NCBI GenBank assembly: GCA_945947045.1
Contig: CAMEXG010000009.1
Span: 1-25,066 of the forward strand
Length of the DNA: 25,066 nucleotides
Reading direction: 5' to 3'
Origin: an uncultured Spirochaetales bacterium
Lineage (GTDB): Bacteria; Spirochaetota; Spirochaetia; Sphaerochaetales; Sphaerochaetaceae
Positions 14,824-21,900 of this stretch are shown here, in pieces (positions within the stretch are counted from its first letter, which is position 1; the number at the start of each line of letters is the position of its first letter). The translations under genes were made by a program, and so were the position numbers. The notes beneath the pieces are model-generated. The model searched no databases and had not been told where the DNA came from. It was given only the letters and a program-made list of their open reading frames with translations.

Positions 14824-15285
14824 TTACTCTTTATCTAAGTATTTCACAACATCTTCACCGTGGGTGGCCACAGCTACTTTATTCCATATCTTTTCTATAT
14901 TGCCACTCTCGTCGATCAGGAATGTCTTTCTTATGGTTCCCTGTGAAACTTTGCCGTAGAGCTTTTTTTCTCCCCATGCGTCATATGCCATATGTACGCT
15001 CTTTTCCGGGTCGGAAAGAAGAATAAAATTCAAGTTATGTTTTTCTCTGAATTTATTGTGGCTTTGAATGGTGTCTTTACTTACGCCCATAACTGTTACG
15101 CCACGCTTGATTATTTCATCGTTCCAATCTCTGAGAGAGCAGGCTTCTTTTGTGCATCCAGGTGTATTGTCTTTAGGATAGAAATACAAAAGGACCTTCT
15201 TTCCCCTGTAATCATCAAGAGAGTATTCTTTTCCATCGTCTCCCATTAGTGTAAATGACGGTGCTTTGCTTCCAACTTCCAACAT
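14824..15285 (-). CDS. bcp: Thioredoxin-dependent thiol peroxidase (Bcp/PrxQ peroxiredoxin)
   Basis: This 153-residue cytosolic peroxiredoxin reduces hydrogen and organic peroxides with electrons from thioredoxin. The peroxidatic Cys is C44 and the resolving Cys C49 in TPGCTKEACSLRD, the spacing of the PrxQ/Bcp class that forms an intramolecular disulfide. The start at 15285 (MLEVGSKAPSFTL) is supported by GGAGG five to seven bases upstream; the open frame extends 43 codons further upstream but through promoter-like AT-rich DNA with no homology. It is divergent from the Bax-inhibitor-1 gene, with a palindromic operator candidate between them. In a strict anaerobe this would be part of oxygen defence. 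Confidence 0.95.
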   Translation of the reverse strand: MLEVGSKAPSFTLMGDDGKEYSLDDYRGKKVLLYFYPKDNTPGCTKEACSLRDWNDEIIKRGVTVMGVSKDTIQSHNKFREKHNLNFILLSDPEKSVHMAYDAWGEKKLYGKVSQGTIRKTFLIDESGNIEKIWNKVAVATHGEDVVKYLDKE

Positions 15286-15331
15286 ATTTGCCTCCAACAA
15301 TAATAATATAAGAGTGTAGAGTGGCTTTGTG

Positions 15332-15361
15332 TATATAATTTGTATTTTTTGTATAATACAA
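15332..15361 (-). promoter_or_regulatory. Candidate bcp promoter
   Basis: Minus-strand TTGTAT (15361-15356), 18-bp spacer, TATATA (15337-15332). Only moderate matches; the leader would be about 40 nt. Its -35 coincides with one arm of the 6-1-6 dyad. Confidence 0.4.
15349..15361. promoter_or_regulatory. 6-1-6 palindrome in the bcp/BI-1 divergent promoter region
   Basis: TTGTAT-A-ATACAA is a perfect dyad with one central base. A third half-site TTGTAT lies at 15340-15345. The architecture resembles Fur/PerR-type operators and it overlaps the candidate bcp -35. The regulator is not identified. Confidence 0.4.
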
Positions 15362-15380
15362 TATCCGATATAAGATTTTC

Positions 15381-15389
15381 TGCTATATT
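15381..15389 (+). promoter_or_regulatory. Extended -10 of the BI-1 gene
   Basis: TGCTATATT (TG, one base, TATATT 15384-15389). No good -35. Transcription would start near 15396, very close to the ribosome binding site, so an upstream TATAAT (15352-15357) is an alternative -10. Confidence 0.35.
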
Positions 15390-15406
15390 TGGGGAAGGAG
15401 AAAAAA

Positions 15407-16114
15407 ATGAACAACGAAACAATGTTGACTAATGTAGAGGCAAGACAAAATGTCTATTTGAAAAAAGTATATTTATGGATGGCTCTTGGTTTGGGCGTCA
15501 CTGCTCTTACAGCGTTTCTTACCGCAGCATCCCCAAGTATTGTAAAGTTTATTTATTCGAACCCTTTCGTCACAATATTATGCTTTGTTCTTGAAATAGC
15601 TTTTGTCTTCATTCTGTCCGGTAGACTTGAAAAGCTTTCAGTGGGAGCTTGTTTTGGTTTATTCTTCGGTTATAGTTTTGTAACAGGGGTCACTTTCTCG
15701 TCTATTCTGCTTGTCTATGCAGGAACTAATGTAATAACACTATCTTTTGTTACTGCTTCCGCTGTGTTTGGAGTTGCCGCCATCTACGGTTCTGTCACAA
15801 AGAAGAGTATCAAGGGATGGGGCGGCTGGATAATGATGGGGTTGATCTCCCTTATCGTAGTTTCATTGGTTAATATCTTTATTGGTTCCAGCAGACTTGA
15901 AATGCTGATTAGCGGAGTCGGAGTAATCCTCTTTGCCTTCCTGACAGCTTGGGATAGTCAGAAACTTATGGATATGAATAGAAACTGTGGTCCATATATG
16001 ACTCAAGATGAGCTTTCGAAGTTATCCATTATGGGTGCTTTGGATCTGTATTTGGACTTTATCAACATATTCTTGTACTTAGTGAGATTATTCGGAAGTG
16101 CAAAAGACAATTGA
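15407..16114 (+). CDS. Bax inhibitor-1 family membrane protein (YbhL/YccA type)
   Basis: This 235-residue protein has about seven hydrophobic segments, as usual for the BI-1/YccA/TMBIM family of inner-membrane proteins. The family-like opening NVYLKKVYLWMALGLGVTAL, the internal AWDSQKL motif and the C-terminal ALDLYLDFINIFLYLVRLFG are clear. Homologues have been linked to pH-sensitive calcium leak and to modulation of FtsH-type proteolysis; the role here is not determined. The ATG at 15407 follows GGAAGGAG at good spacing; an in-frame start at 15389 would place the ribosome binding site inside the gene. The 3' end overlaps the pseudouridine synthase gene by 17 bases, so the two are probably cotranscribed. 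Confidence 0.93.
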   Translation: MNNETMLTNVEARQNVYLKKVYLWMALGLGVTALTAFLTAASPSIVKFIYSNPFVTILCFVLEIAFVFILSGRLEKLSVGACFGLFFGYSFVTGVTFSSILLVYAGTNVITLSFVTASAVFGVAAIYGSVTKKSIKGWGGWIMMGLISLIVVSLVNIFIGSSRLEMLISGVGVILFAFLTAWDSQKLMDMNRNCGPYMTQDELSKLSIMGALDLYLDFINIFLYLVRLFGSAKDN

Positions 16115-16766
16115 AGTCATCTTTGAAAACCATGATATTTTGGCATTTTATAAGCCAAAGAATCTGCCCACAGTGCCTTTAAAGGGGCAGGAGTGTGATA
16201 CTCTTCTCTCTATTGGTGCCAAGGACTTTCCTGAAATCCTCTCCCCATATGGGAAAAATCCCTGGGAGGGGACGATTCTTCATCGCTTGGATACACCCAC
16301 CAGCGGTATTGTCATCGCCGCCAGAAATAAAGAGACATATAACTATCTGGTTTCTCTGCAGGACATGGACAAGATTGAGAAGAGATATAGGGCTGAGATC
16401 TCGGACAGTAGAAAAGAAATGATGGGGTTCGAGCCATTTCCATATTCATTTTCAAAAGGCAGAATGGAGATTGTTTCCTCTTTCAGATCTTTCGGGCCTA
16501 AAGGGGCTTCAGTGAGACCTCTCTTATTAAAGAGAAAGGAAGACCAACGAATATATAATACTATAGTCGAGTCTATAACAGATAAGAGTGTATTATGCAC
16601 AATTACCAGAGGTTTCCGTCATCAGATCAGGTGTCATCTCTCTTGGTCTGGTCATCCGATTGTCGGAGATGACAGATATGGTGGTGAAGAAAACGACTTC
16701 CTGTTATTGGAAGCCGTCTCCGTCTCTTTTCCATATAAAAATAGATTACTGGAAATATCCATATAA
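16098..16766 (+). CDS. RluA-family RNA pseudouridine synthase
   Basis: This 222-residue enzyme isomerises uridine to pseudouridine in rRNA or tRNA. The catalytic aspartate is D65 in LHRLDTPTSG, the RluA signature. RYRAEI and FRHQIRCHLSWSGHPIVGDD are the other conserved segments. There is no N-terminal S4 domain, so it is a short RluA/RluC-like form; the target base cannot be predicted. The best start is GTG at 16098 inside the BI-1 gene (17-bp overlap) with only a weak GGA upstream; translational coupling is likely. Its stop codon TAA abuts the xseB stop on the other strand with no gap, so no intergenic terminator exists. Confidence 0.88.
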   Translation: MQKTIEVIFENHDILAFYKPKNLPTVPLKGQECDTLLSIGAKDFPEILSPYGKNPWEGTILHRLDTPTSGIVIAARNKETYNYLVSLQDMDKIEKRYRAEISDSRKEMMGFEPFPYSFSKGRMEIVSSFRSFGPKGASVRPLLLKRKEDQRIYNTIVESITDKSVLCTITRGFRHQIRCHLSWSGHPIVGDDRYGGEENDFLLLEAVSVSFPYKNRLLEISI

Positions 16767-17006
16767 TCAGAAAGGAGAGTCCTTCTCGTTTCCTTCGTCG
16801 TCAAGCTCCACTGTCTCCAGTTCGTTTTCGTCGAGAGATGTTACTTTCTCCACTTTTCTTTGAATCGCTTCCAGTGTCTTAGATAAAGATCGGGAGAGTC
16901 TGTTTCCTTCCTCGTAGAGCTCAATGGACTTTTCTAATCCTGTTTCAGGATTTTTCAACAGCTCTGTTATCTCTTCCATTCTCTTTAAATCGCTTTCAAA
17001 ACTCAT
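16767..17006 (-). CDS. xseB: Exodeoxyribonuclease VII small subunit
   Basis: The 79-residue small subunit coats the helical stalk of XseA in the single-strand-specific exonuclease VII. The family core is present: FESDLKRMEEITELLKNPET, LEKSIELYEEGNRL, then a predicted helix to KVEKV, and an acidic tail LDDEGNEKDS. The ATG overlaps the xseA stop (ATGA) and GGAGG lies about eight bases upstream inside xseA, so the subunits are made from one transcript. Its stop codon touches the stop of the convergent pseudouridine synthase gene. Confidence 0.93.
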   Translation of the reverse strand: MSFESDLKRMEEITELLKNPETGLEKSIELYEEGNRLSRSLSKTLEAIQRKVEKVTSLDENELETVELDDEGNEKDSPF

Positions 17007-18397
17007 ATATTATCCTCCTCGACAATACTCTTTATTTCGCCTTTCTCCACTCTTATATATAGAGTGTCGCCCTTCTTTACATCCCTTTTGTCTCTGATTA
17101 TCTTTCCGTTCTCATCCCTTACAAGGGCATAACCCCGCTTAAGTACTGAAAGAGGAGAGAGGGCGTTCATCTCCTTATTAATTGAATAATACTCCTGACT
17201 CTTAATTCCCAGCATTCCATTCATTAGGGATGTCATCTCTCTCTTAAGGGAAGAAAGAAGTATTTTAGACTCCCTGATCCTTGGAGTAAGAGAGAGGGAA
17301 ATATCTCTTTTGCAGTTTTCAAGTATCCTTTTGTCTTCGTCTATTCTCTCTTTCTCTATTCTATGTATCTCGTCATCAGCCATGAGCAATCTGTACTGAG
17401 CGTCTTGGACTTTCTTTGAAAGAATAGAAGATAGATAATCAAGGGAAGAGAGTGCGTTTCTCTTCTCTGATATCTTTTTATCAATATATGACTTCATCAA
17501 AACTGGAGATGGAATCTTCTCTTTCTCCTGAAGAATCTTCTTCTCCATCATCAAGTGCATTGTGTTTTTTGCGTTACTTAGCCTGCTTCTTCTCTCGAAA
17601 ATATCTTTTGTAACTATCTCCGCAGCGATGGATGGGGTTCCGGCCCTAATGTCCGCAGCGTAATCAGAGAGCGCCCAGTCTACTTCGTGTCCGACTGCGG
17701 AGATAATGGGAATTTTCGAGTAGTGGATAGCTTCTATTACTTCGTCTGTAGAAAAACAAGCGAGATCCTCTTGGCTTCCTCCTCCTCTTCCTACTATCAA
17801 CACATCCACGTTTTCGAAGTTATTAGCCTGCCTGATTCTGCTGGCAATTGTTTCTTCTGCACCCTTTCCTTGTACAGAACAGGGAAAGAGCACGATATTT
17901 AGAGATGGAGCCCGTCGTCTCGTTACATCCAATATGTCGTGAAAGACAGCTCCCGTGGCACTTGTTACGATTCCTAGAGTCTTAATATCCTTTGGAAGAG
18001 GCTTTTTCTTATCGAGATCAAACCAACCCAAATTCTGATAGTATTGCTTTCTTTTCTCTAATAAGGCCTGAAGCTCTCCGTCTCCGGCATTTGTAAGCTT
18101 TGTGATGATAAAGCTTAGCTTTCCTGTCTTTTCATATAGACTAATTCTACCAGATGCTATTACTAAGTCTCCGTTTTTGAAACGTGGCATGGTCAAAAGG
18201 GAGGAACGGAATACGACGCTAGGCAGTGCACTGTCGTTGTCTTTCAGATCAAAATATGCATGGCCTGAAGGAGAAGGTCTAAAACCTGAAATCTCACCCC
18301 TTACTATTATTTGATAGAAACTCTCATCCAGAGTCCCCTTTATGAGACTGTTTACTTCACTAACGCTGAGTACAGTTGTCAGATCATCATATGCCAT
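17003..18397 (-). CDS. xseA: Exodeoxyribonuclease VII large subunit
   Basis: This is the 464-residue catalytic subunit of exonuclease VII, which degrades single-stranded DNA from both ends in repair and recombination. The N-terminal OB fold (about 1-105) starts with LSVSEVNSLIKGTL and contains GEISGFRPSPSGHAYFDLKD. The catalytic domain has LGIVTSATGAVFHDI (141-155) and GRGGGSQEDL (203-212). A long coiled-coil stalk (about 250-410) is followed by the C-terminal LKRGYALVRDENGKII strand region. Length is typical. The start ATG has no Shine-Dalgarno; TAATAT sits at -12 to -7, so the message may be leaderless. The ferredoxin terminator lies just upstream on the same strand, so xseAB has its own promoter. 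Confidence 0.97.
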   Translation of the reverse strand: MAYDDLTTVLSVSEVNSLIKGTLDESFYQIIVRGEISGFRPSPSGHAYFDLKDNDSALPSVVFRSSLLTMPRFKNGDLVIASGRISLYEKTGKLSFIITKLTNAGDGELQALLEKRKQYYQNLGWFDLDKKKPLPKDIKTLGIVTSATGAVFHDILDVTRRRAPSLNIVLFPCSVQGKGAEETIASRIRQANNFENVDVLIVGRGGGSQEDLACFSTDEVIEAIHYSKIPIISAVGHEVDWALSDYAADIRAGTPSIAAEIVTKDIFERRSRLSNAKNTMHLMMEKKILQEKEKIPSPVLMKSYIDKKISEKRNALSSLDYLSSILSKKVQDAQYRLLMADDEIHRIEKERIDEDKRILENCKRDISLSLTPRIRESKILLSSLKREMTSLMNGMLGIKSQEYYSINKEMNALSPLSVLKRGYALVRDENGKIIRDKRDVKKGDTLYIRVEKGEIKSIVEEDNI

Positions 18398-18403
18398 GGT
18401 TTG

Positions 18404-18409
18404 ATATTA
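18404..18409 (-). promoter_or_regulatory. Candidate -10 box for leaderless xseA mRNA
   Basis: Minus-strand TAATAT at -12 to -7 from the xseA ATG, between the ferredoxin terminator and the start codon. Match to TATAAT is 4/6 and the -35 is poor. Confidence 0.35.
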
Positions 18410-18421
18410 ACACAGAGATAT

Positions 18422-18447
18422 AAAAAAATCTGCCGGAATCCGGCAGA
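18422..18447 (-). terminator. Ferredoxin terminator
   Basis: Minus-strand TCTGCCGG-ATT-CCGGCAGA followed directly by seven Ts. A textbook intrinsic terminator 20 bases after the ferredoxin stop. Confidence 0.92.
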
Positions 18448-18467
18448 CAAATCTAATTAGATTTTCA

Positions 18468-18638
18468 TTAGTCCTCAACGATAGCTTCCTGAGGGCAGAC
18501 TGAAGCGCATGTTCCACATCCGAGGCAAGCGTCTGCATCGATGACGTAGATTGGATCGCCTTCGCTGATAGCGGAAACTGGGCACTCGCCAGCACATGTG
18601 CCGCAAGCAACACAAGAATCTGTGATCTTATATGCCAT
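18468..18638 (-). CDS. 2[4Fe-4S] ferredoxin
   Basis: This 56-residue clostridial-type ferredoxin is a soluble one-electron carrier at low potential. It has two cluster motifs, CVACGTCAGECP and CLGCGTCASVCP (each CxxCxxCxxxCP), in the standard internal-repeat arrangement MAYKITDSC...DADAC...PQEAIVED. The ATG at 18638 is preceded by AAGGAG at normal spacing. It has a strong promoter and terminator of its own, fitting the high abundance of such ferredoxins in anaerobes. It could supply electrons to the radical-SAM activase NrdG encoded nearby, but nothing in the sequence proves this. Confidence 0.97.
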   Translation of the reverse strand: MAYKITDSCVACGTCAGECPVSAISEGDPIYVIDADACLGCGTCASVCPQEAIVED

Positions 18639-18667
18639 AGTTTTCTCCTTAATTAAAGATTAATATA

Positions 18668-18696
18668 AGTATAAGGTCTGGCGGTTTTGTGGTCAA
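18668..18696 (-). promoter_or_regulatory. Sigma-70 promoter of the ferredoxin gene
   Basis: Minus-strand TTGACC (18696-18691), exactly 17-bp spacer, TATACT (18673-18668). Start near 18661. It lies back to back with the topB promoter region. Confidence 0.82.
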
Positions 18697-18730
18697 CGTA
18701 GTTTTCCAGTTCCATATCTTTACTTATTCT

Positions 18731-18738
18731 TATATTAT
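18731..18738 (+). promoter_or_regulatory. Candidate -10 box for leaderless topB mRNA
   Basis: TATATT (18731-18736) and TATTAT (18733-18738) overlap just before the ATG at 18746; TATTAT is at -13 to -8. There is no Shine-Dalgarno before this ATG. Confidence 0.4.
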
Positions 18739-18745
18739 CATTCTC

Positions 18746-20995
18746 ATGAAAAAGCTTGTTATTGCCGAAAAACCCTCTGTGGGACGTGAAATAGCGAAGA
18801 ATCTTGGATGCTTTGACAGAAACCAAGGTTATATAGAAGGAGATGACTGGGTTGTAACATGGGCTTTGGGTCACCTTGTGGAGTTGGCTCCCCCCCAGCA
18901 TTATAATGAAGGTTGGAAGAGATGGACACTGAAAGACCTTCCTATGCTTCCACCAGAGTTGGATGAAACTGTAATAGAAGAGAGTAAAGACCAGTTTGAA
19001 GTTGTCAAGAATCTCCTGGACCGCCGTGATATTTCTTCTGTAGTAATAGCTACAGACGCAGGAAGAGAGGGGGAACTTGTAGCCAGATGGATACTGAAGT
19101 TGTCTGACTATCAGGGGAAGATGGAAAGGCTTTGGATTTCTTCCCAGACAGAAAAGGCCATAAAAGAAGGCTTCTCGTCTCTTAAACCCTCATCTGACTA
19201 TGATAATCTCTATGCGGCCGCAGAGTGCAGGGCGGCAGCCGACTGGTATGTGGGAATGAATGTAACCAGAGCCCTTACTTGTACTCATGACGCCAAGCTC
19301 TCTGCAGGAAGAGTCCAGACTCCGACTTTGGCGTTGATGACAGAAAGGGAAGATGAAATTGAAGCTTTCCTTGGGCAGTATTATTACACGGCCCGTGGTG
19401 ACTTCGGTCTTTTTGCCGCTTCTTATTATCCTGAGGAAAATACTGTAAGGTTTACCGATGAATCTCTCTCTGAAAAAATGAAAGAGTGGAAGGGAAAGAA
19501 GGGTAGAGTAGTAAGAATAGTCAGTGAAGAAAAGAGCGACCCTGTTCCTCAGGCCTACGACCTTACAGAGCTCCAGAGAGATGCAAACATCGCTCTTGGT
19601 TTCTCTGCAAAAGAGACTTTAGATATCCTTCAGAGATTATATGAAGTGCATAAGATCGTCACTTACCCTCGTACTGACAGCAGATACATTACTCCGGATA
19701 TAGTACCTACGCTTCCTGAGAGAATAGCCGCTCTTTCCGGCACTATCTTCTCCCGTGTATCTGATGAATATCTCTCTAATGGATTTGTAAAAGACAACCC
19801 GAGGTTCGTTGACGAGACAAAAGTTTCAGATCACCACGCCATCATACCTACTGAAGAAAAAGTAAGAGTGGAGAAACTCTCCGAGGAAGAGAGAAAACTC
19901 TGGATCCTTATTGCTCTGAGATTCCTTGAAACAATAGGTGAAGATTATGTCTATAAGACCACTACTGCTGAAATAGAGGTTGATGGATATATCTTCAAGA
20001 CGCGTTTGACCCTCCCTGTGAAGAAGGGATATAGAAATGTGGCTGAGAGTGCAGGAGTAAAATCAACAAGTGTAAGTGTTGAGCTTGAAGACGACAGCTT
20101 TGCCTTGATGAGAATGAAAGAGGGGGATGAAGTAACCCTGGAGAGCGTCAAGGTCAGGAAGACAAGTACGACTCCTCCTGAGCGTTATACCGACGCTACT
20201 CTTCTTTCTGCCATGGAACATGCAGGACGGTTTGTGGACGACTTGTCTCTTAAGGCTAATCTGACATCAGGCTTAGGAACTCCGGCCACAAGAGCTGATA
20301 TCATAGAGAAACTTGTCCAGAATAGATATGTGGAGAGAGAAGGTAAATACTTTGTTCCTACAGCAAAGGGCAGGGAAGTCGTAAGACTTGCCCCCGATGT
20401 ATTGAAGTCCCCTGAACTCACTGGAAAGTGGGAGGGGAGACTTGAGGCCATTGCGAAAGGCAGGGAGAATCCTGATGTATTTATACGCGATATAAAGAAA
20501 ATGGCGTCGGATTTGGTTGAAGAAGTAAAGGCTAGCCACCTTGTTTTCTCTCCATCTTTTAAAGATGGCAGAAAGTGTCCATACTGCGGAGGCGAAATGA
20601 TGAGGGCTGCGGATGATGACGGCAGCATCCATTACATATGCCAGCGTCTCAGCTGCCAGTATGAAGAGAGGGAATATAAAGTAAAGGTCTCCACAGGAAA
20701 TGGGGCCGGCAAGACTTTCACCACAACTCCTGATGGAAAAATAAGGGTAGTGGTCAAAAAGAACGGCGGAGCAAAAGTTCCTCATGCCATTTACGAGACG
20801 AAGACTGAAGTCGTAAGAGAATCTAAGAGGAAATATAGAAACGACAATACTAAAGAGAAGAAGTTCAAAGAGCCTATGAGAGGCCAAAACCGTTATGATT
20901 ATTCATCTTCCGATTCATCTGGTGGTACAATGGCAGACTTCTTTATGCAGTCAAAGAAGAGAGACGAAGAAAGAAAGAAGAATAAGAAAAAGTAG
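18746..20995 (+). CDS. topB: DNA topoisomerase III
   Basis: This 749-residue type IA topoisomerase decatenates and relaxes DNA by single-strand passage. The Toprim domain starts KLVIAEKPSVGREIA with E8 and has ATDAGREGE (102-110). The active-site tyrosine is Y307 in VTYPRTDSR. The segment ELTGKWEGRLEAIAKG belongs to the C-terminal part of the core. One C-terminal zinc-ribbon-like repeat follows, with C611, C614, C632 and C637 (CPYCGG...CQRLSC), and a basic lysine/arginine tail ends the protein. The start at 18746 matches the family N-terminus; the open frame extends 19 codons upstream through the promoter region, with no homology. Monocistronic with a terminator after it. Because TopB genes also travel on conjugative elements a mobile origin is possible, but nothing mobile flanks it here. 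Confidence 0.96.
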   Translation: MKKLVIAEKPSVGREIAKNLGCFDRNQGYIEGDDWVVTWALGHLVELAPPQHYNEGWKRWTLKDLPMLPPELDETVIEESKDQFEVVKNLLDRRDISSVVIATDAGREGELVARWILKLSDYQGKMERLWISSQTEKAIKEGFSSLKPSSDYDNLYAAAECRAAADWYVGMNVTRALTCTHDAKLSAGRVQTPTLALMTEREDEIEAFLGQYYYTARGDFGLFAASYYPEENTVRFTDESLSEKMKEWKGKKGRVVRIVSEEKSDPVPQAYDLTELQRDANIALGFSAKETLDILQRLYEVHKIVTYPRTDSRYITPDIVPTLPERIAALSGTIFSRVSDEYLSNGFVKDNPRFVDETKVSDHHAIIPTEEKVRVEKLSEEERKLWILIALRFLETIGEDYVYKTTTAEIEVDGYIFKTRLTLPVKKGYRNVAESAGVKSTSVSVELEDDSFALMRMKEGDEVTLESVKVRKTSTTPPERYTDATLLSAMEHAGRFVDDLSLKANLTSGLGTPATRADIIEKLVQNRYVEREGKYFVPTAKGREVVRLAPDVLKSPELTGKWEGRLEAIAKGRENPDVFIRDIKKMASDLVEEVKASHLVFSPSFKDGRKCPYCGGEMMRAADDDGSIHYICQRLSCQYEEREYKVKVSTGNGAGKTFTTTPDGKIRVVVKKNGGAKVPHAIYETKTEVVRESKRKYRNDNTKEKKFKEPMRGQNRYDYSSSDSSGGTMADFFMQSKKRDEERKKNKKK

Positions 20996-21029
20996 CGGAA
21001 AGGCATCTTTTGTTATTGTTCCGATTATG

Positions 21030-21061
21030 GAAGAGTGGGGGTGATTCTTCACTCTTCTTTT
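21030..21061 (+). terminator. topB terminator
   Basis: GAAGAGTG (21030-21037) pairs with CACTCTTC (21050-21057), followed by TTTT. The T-run merges into the -35 region of the nrdG promoter. Confidence 0.75.
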
Positions 21062-21080
21062 CAAAATGAATGGGAGGATT

Positions 21081-21086
21081 TAGAAT
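21081..21086 (+). promoter_or_regulatory. Candidate -10 box for leaderless nrdG mRNA
   Basis: TAGAAT at -12 to -7 from the ATG at 21093, with TTTTCA (21058-21063) 17 bp upstream as -35. The only GGGAGG (21072-21077) is 15 nt from the ATG, too far for normal use, and would lie upstream of this transcript start. Confidence 0.45.
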
Positions 21087-21092
21087 ATTTGT

Positions 21093-21788
21093 ATGGTTAT
21101 TCACGGTATTCAGAAATTGACACTTGTAGATTTTCCCGGTCATCCGGCATCAATTTTATTTACTGGTAATTGTAACTTCCGTTGTCCATTCTGCCAGAAC
21201 GCTCCTCTTGTCCTCGATAGTGAAGAAGAACCTGTTTTGGATGAACATGAGATCTTTTCATTTTTAAAGAAAAGAAAAAGAATGCTTGAAGGTGTAGTCG
21301 TCACAGGTGGTGAACCTACCATAAACAAGGACCTTATTCCTTTTCTTTCTTCTCTTAAAGATCTGGGATATCTGGTTAAACTAGATACCAATGGATATAT
21401 GCCTGATGTTTTAAAGAGGGCGGTGGAGTCTGGTGCCGTCGATTATGTAGCCATGGACATTAAGACTAGCCTTGATGAATATCCTAAACTCTGCGGTGTG
21501 GAGAATATAGATACTTCAAGAATAAAAGAAAGCATAGATTTCCTGCTCTCAGGGGTTGTGGACTATGAGTTTAGGACTACTGTTGTGGAGCCACTACACC
21601 ATAAAGAAAATTTTGAAAAAATTGGAGAAATAACTAAAGGTTGCCTCAGATACTATTTGCAATCCTTTGTAGACAGTGGAAATATAATTGGAAAAAACTG
21701 TTTCCCGCCCACCCAAGAGCAATTGCAAAATTATCTTGAAATACTAAGTTATTATATAAAAAATGTATCGATACGTGATAGAGGATAA
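21093..21788 (+). CDS. nrdG: Anaerobic ribonucleotide reductase activating protein (radical SAM)
   Basis: This 231-residue radical-SAM enzyme cleaves S-adenosylmethionine to generate the glycyl radical on NrdD. The [4Fe-4S] motif is C27-x3-C31-x2-C34 in GNCNFRCPFCQNA. VVTGGEPTI is the SAM-binding GGE motif. The N-terminus HGIQKLTLVDFPGHPASILF is typical of the longer NrdG2-type activases. It lies 112 bases upstream of nrdD, its substrate, in the same orientation. The first NrdR box overlaps its stop codon, so nrdD has separate regulation, though readthrough from nrdG is possible because no terminator lies between. Confidence 0.95.
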   Translation: MVIHGIQKLTLVDFPGHPASILFTGNCNFRCPFCQNAPLVLDSEEEPVLDEHEIFSFLKKRKRMLEGVVVTGGEPTINKDLIPFLSSLKDLGYLVKLDTNGYMPDVLKRAVESGAVDYVAMDIKTSLDEYPKLCGVENIDTSRIKESIDFLLSGVVDYEFRTTVVEPLHHKENFEKIGEITKGCLRYYLQSFVDSGNIIGKNCFPPTQEQLQNYLEILSYYIKNVSIRDRG

Positions 21789-21803
21789 CACTATATATAG
21801 CGT
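21788..21803 (+). promoter_or_regulatory. NrdR box 1
   Basis: ACACTATATATAGCGT matches the NrdR consensus ACACTATATATAGTGT at 15 of 16 positions. It begins on the last base of the nrdG stop codon. Confidence 0.85.
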
Positions 21804-21818
21804 AGTTAGTCTTTTGTT

Positions 21819-21834
21819 ACACTTTCTGCAGTAG
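21819..21834 (+). promoter_or_regulatory. NrdR box 2
   Basis: ACACTTTCTGCAGTAG matches the NrdR consensus at about 10 of 16 positions. Its start is exactly 31 bp after box 1, the three-helical-turn spacing known for NrdR pairs. Confidence 0.65.
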
Positions 21835-21843
21835 TTGTTACAC

Positions 21844-21872
21844 TTGTCTAAAGCCTTTTGCTGTGATATGGT
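21844..21872 (+). promoter_or_regulatory. nrdD promoter
   Basis: TTGTCT (21844-21849), 17-bp spacer, TATGGT (21867-21872) with an extended-10 TG one base upstream. Start near 21879. The NrdR boxes lie just upstream. Confidence 0.5.
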
Positions 21873-21900
21873 CTAGTAAATCACAAATAGGAGCATACTA

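Noticed and set aside
15286..15414. 43-codon N-terminal extension of Bcp with a hydrophobic stretch resembling a signal peptide
   Set aside because: It overlaps the divergent promoter region, and a GGAGG sits before the internal ATG at 15285, which matches the normal Bcp start.
18689..18745. N-terminal extension of topB by 19 codons
   Set aside because: The extension runs through promoter-like AT-rich DNA and the ferredoxin -35 region. Family homology begins at the ATG at 18746.
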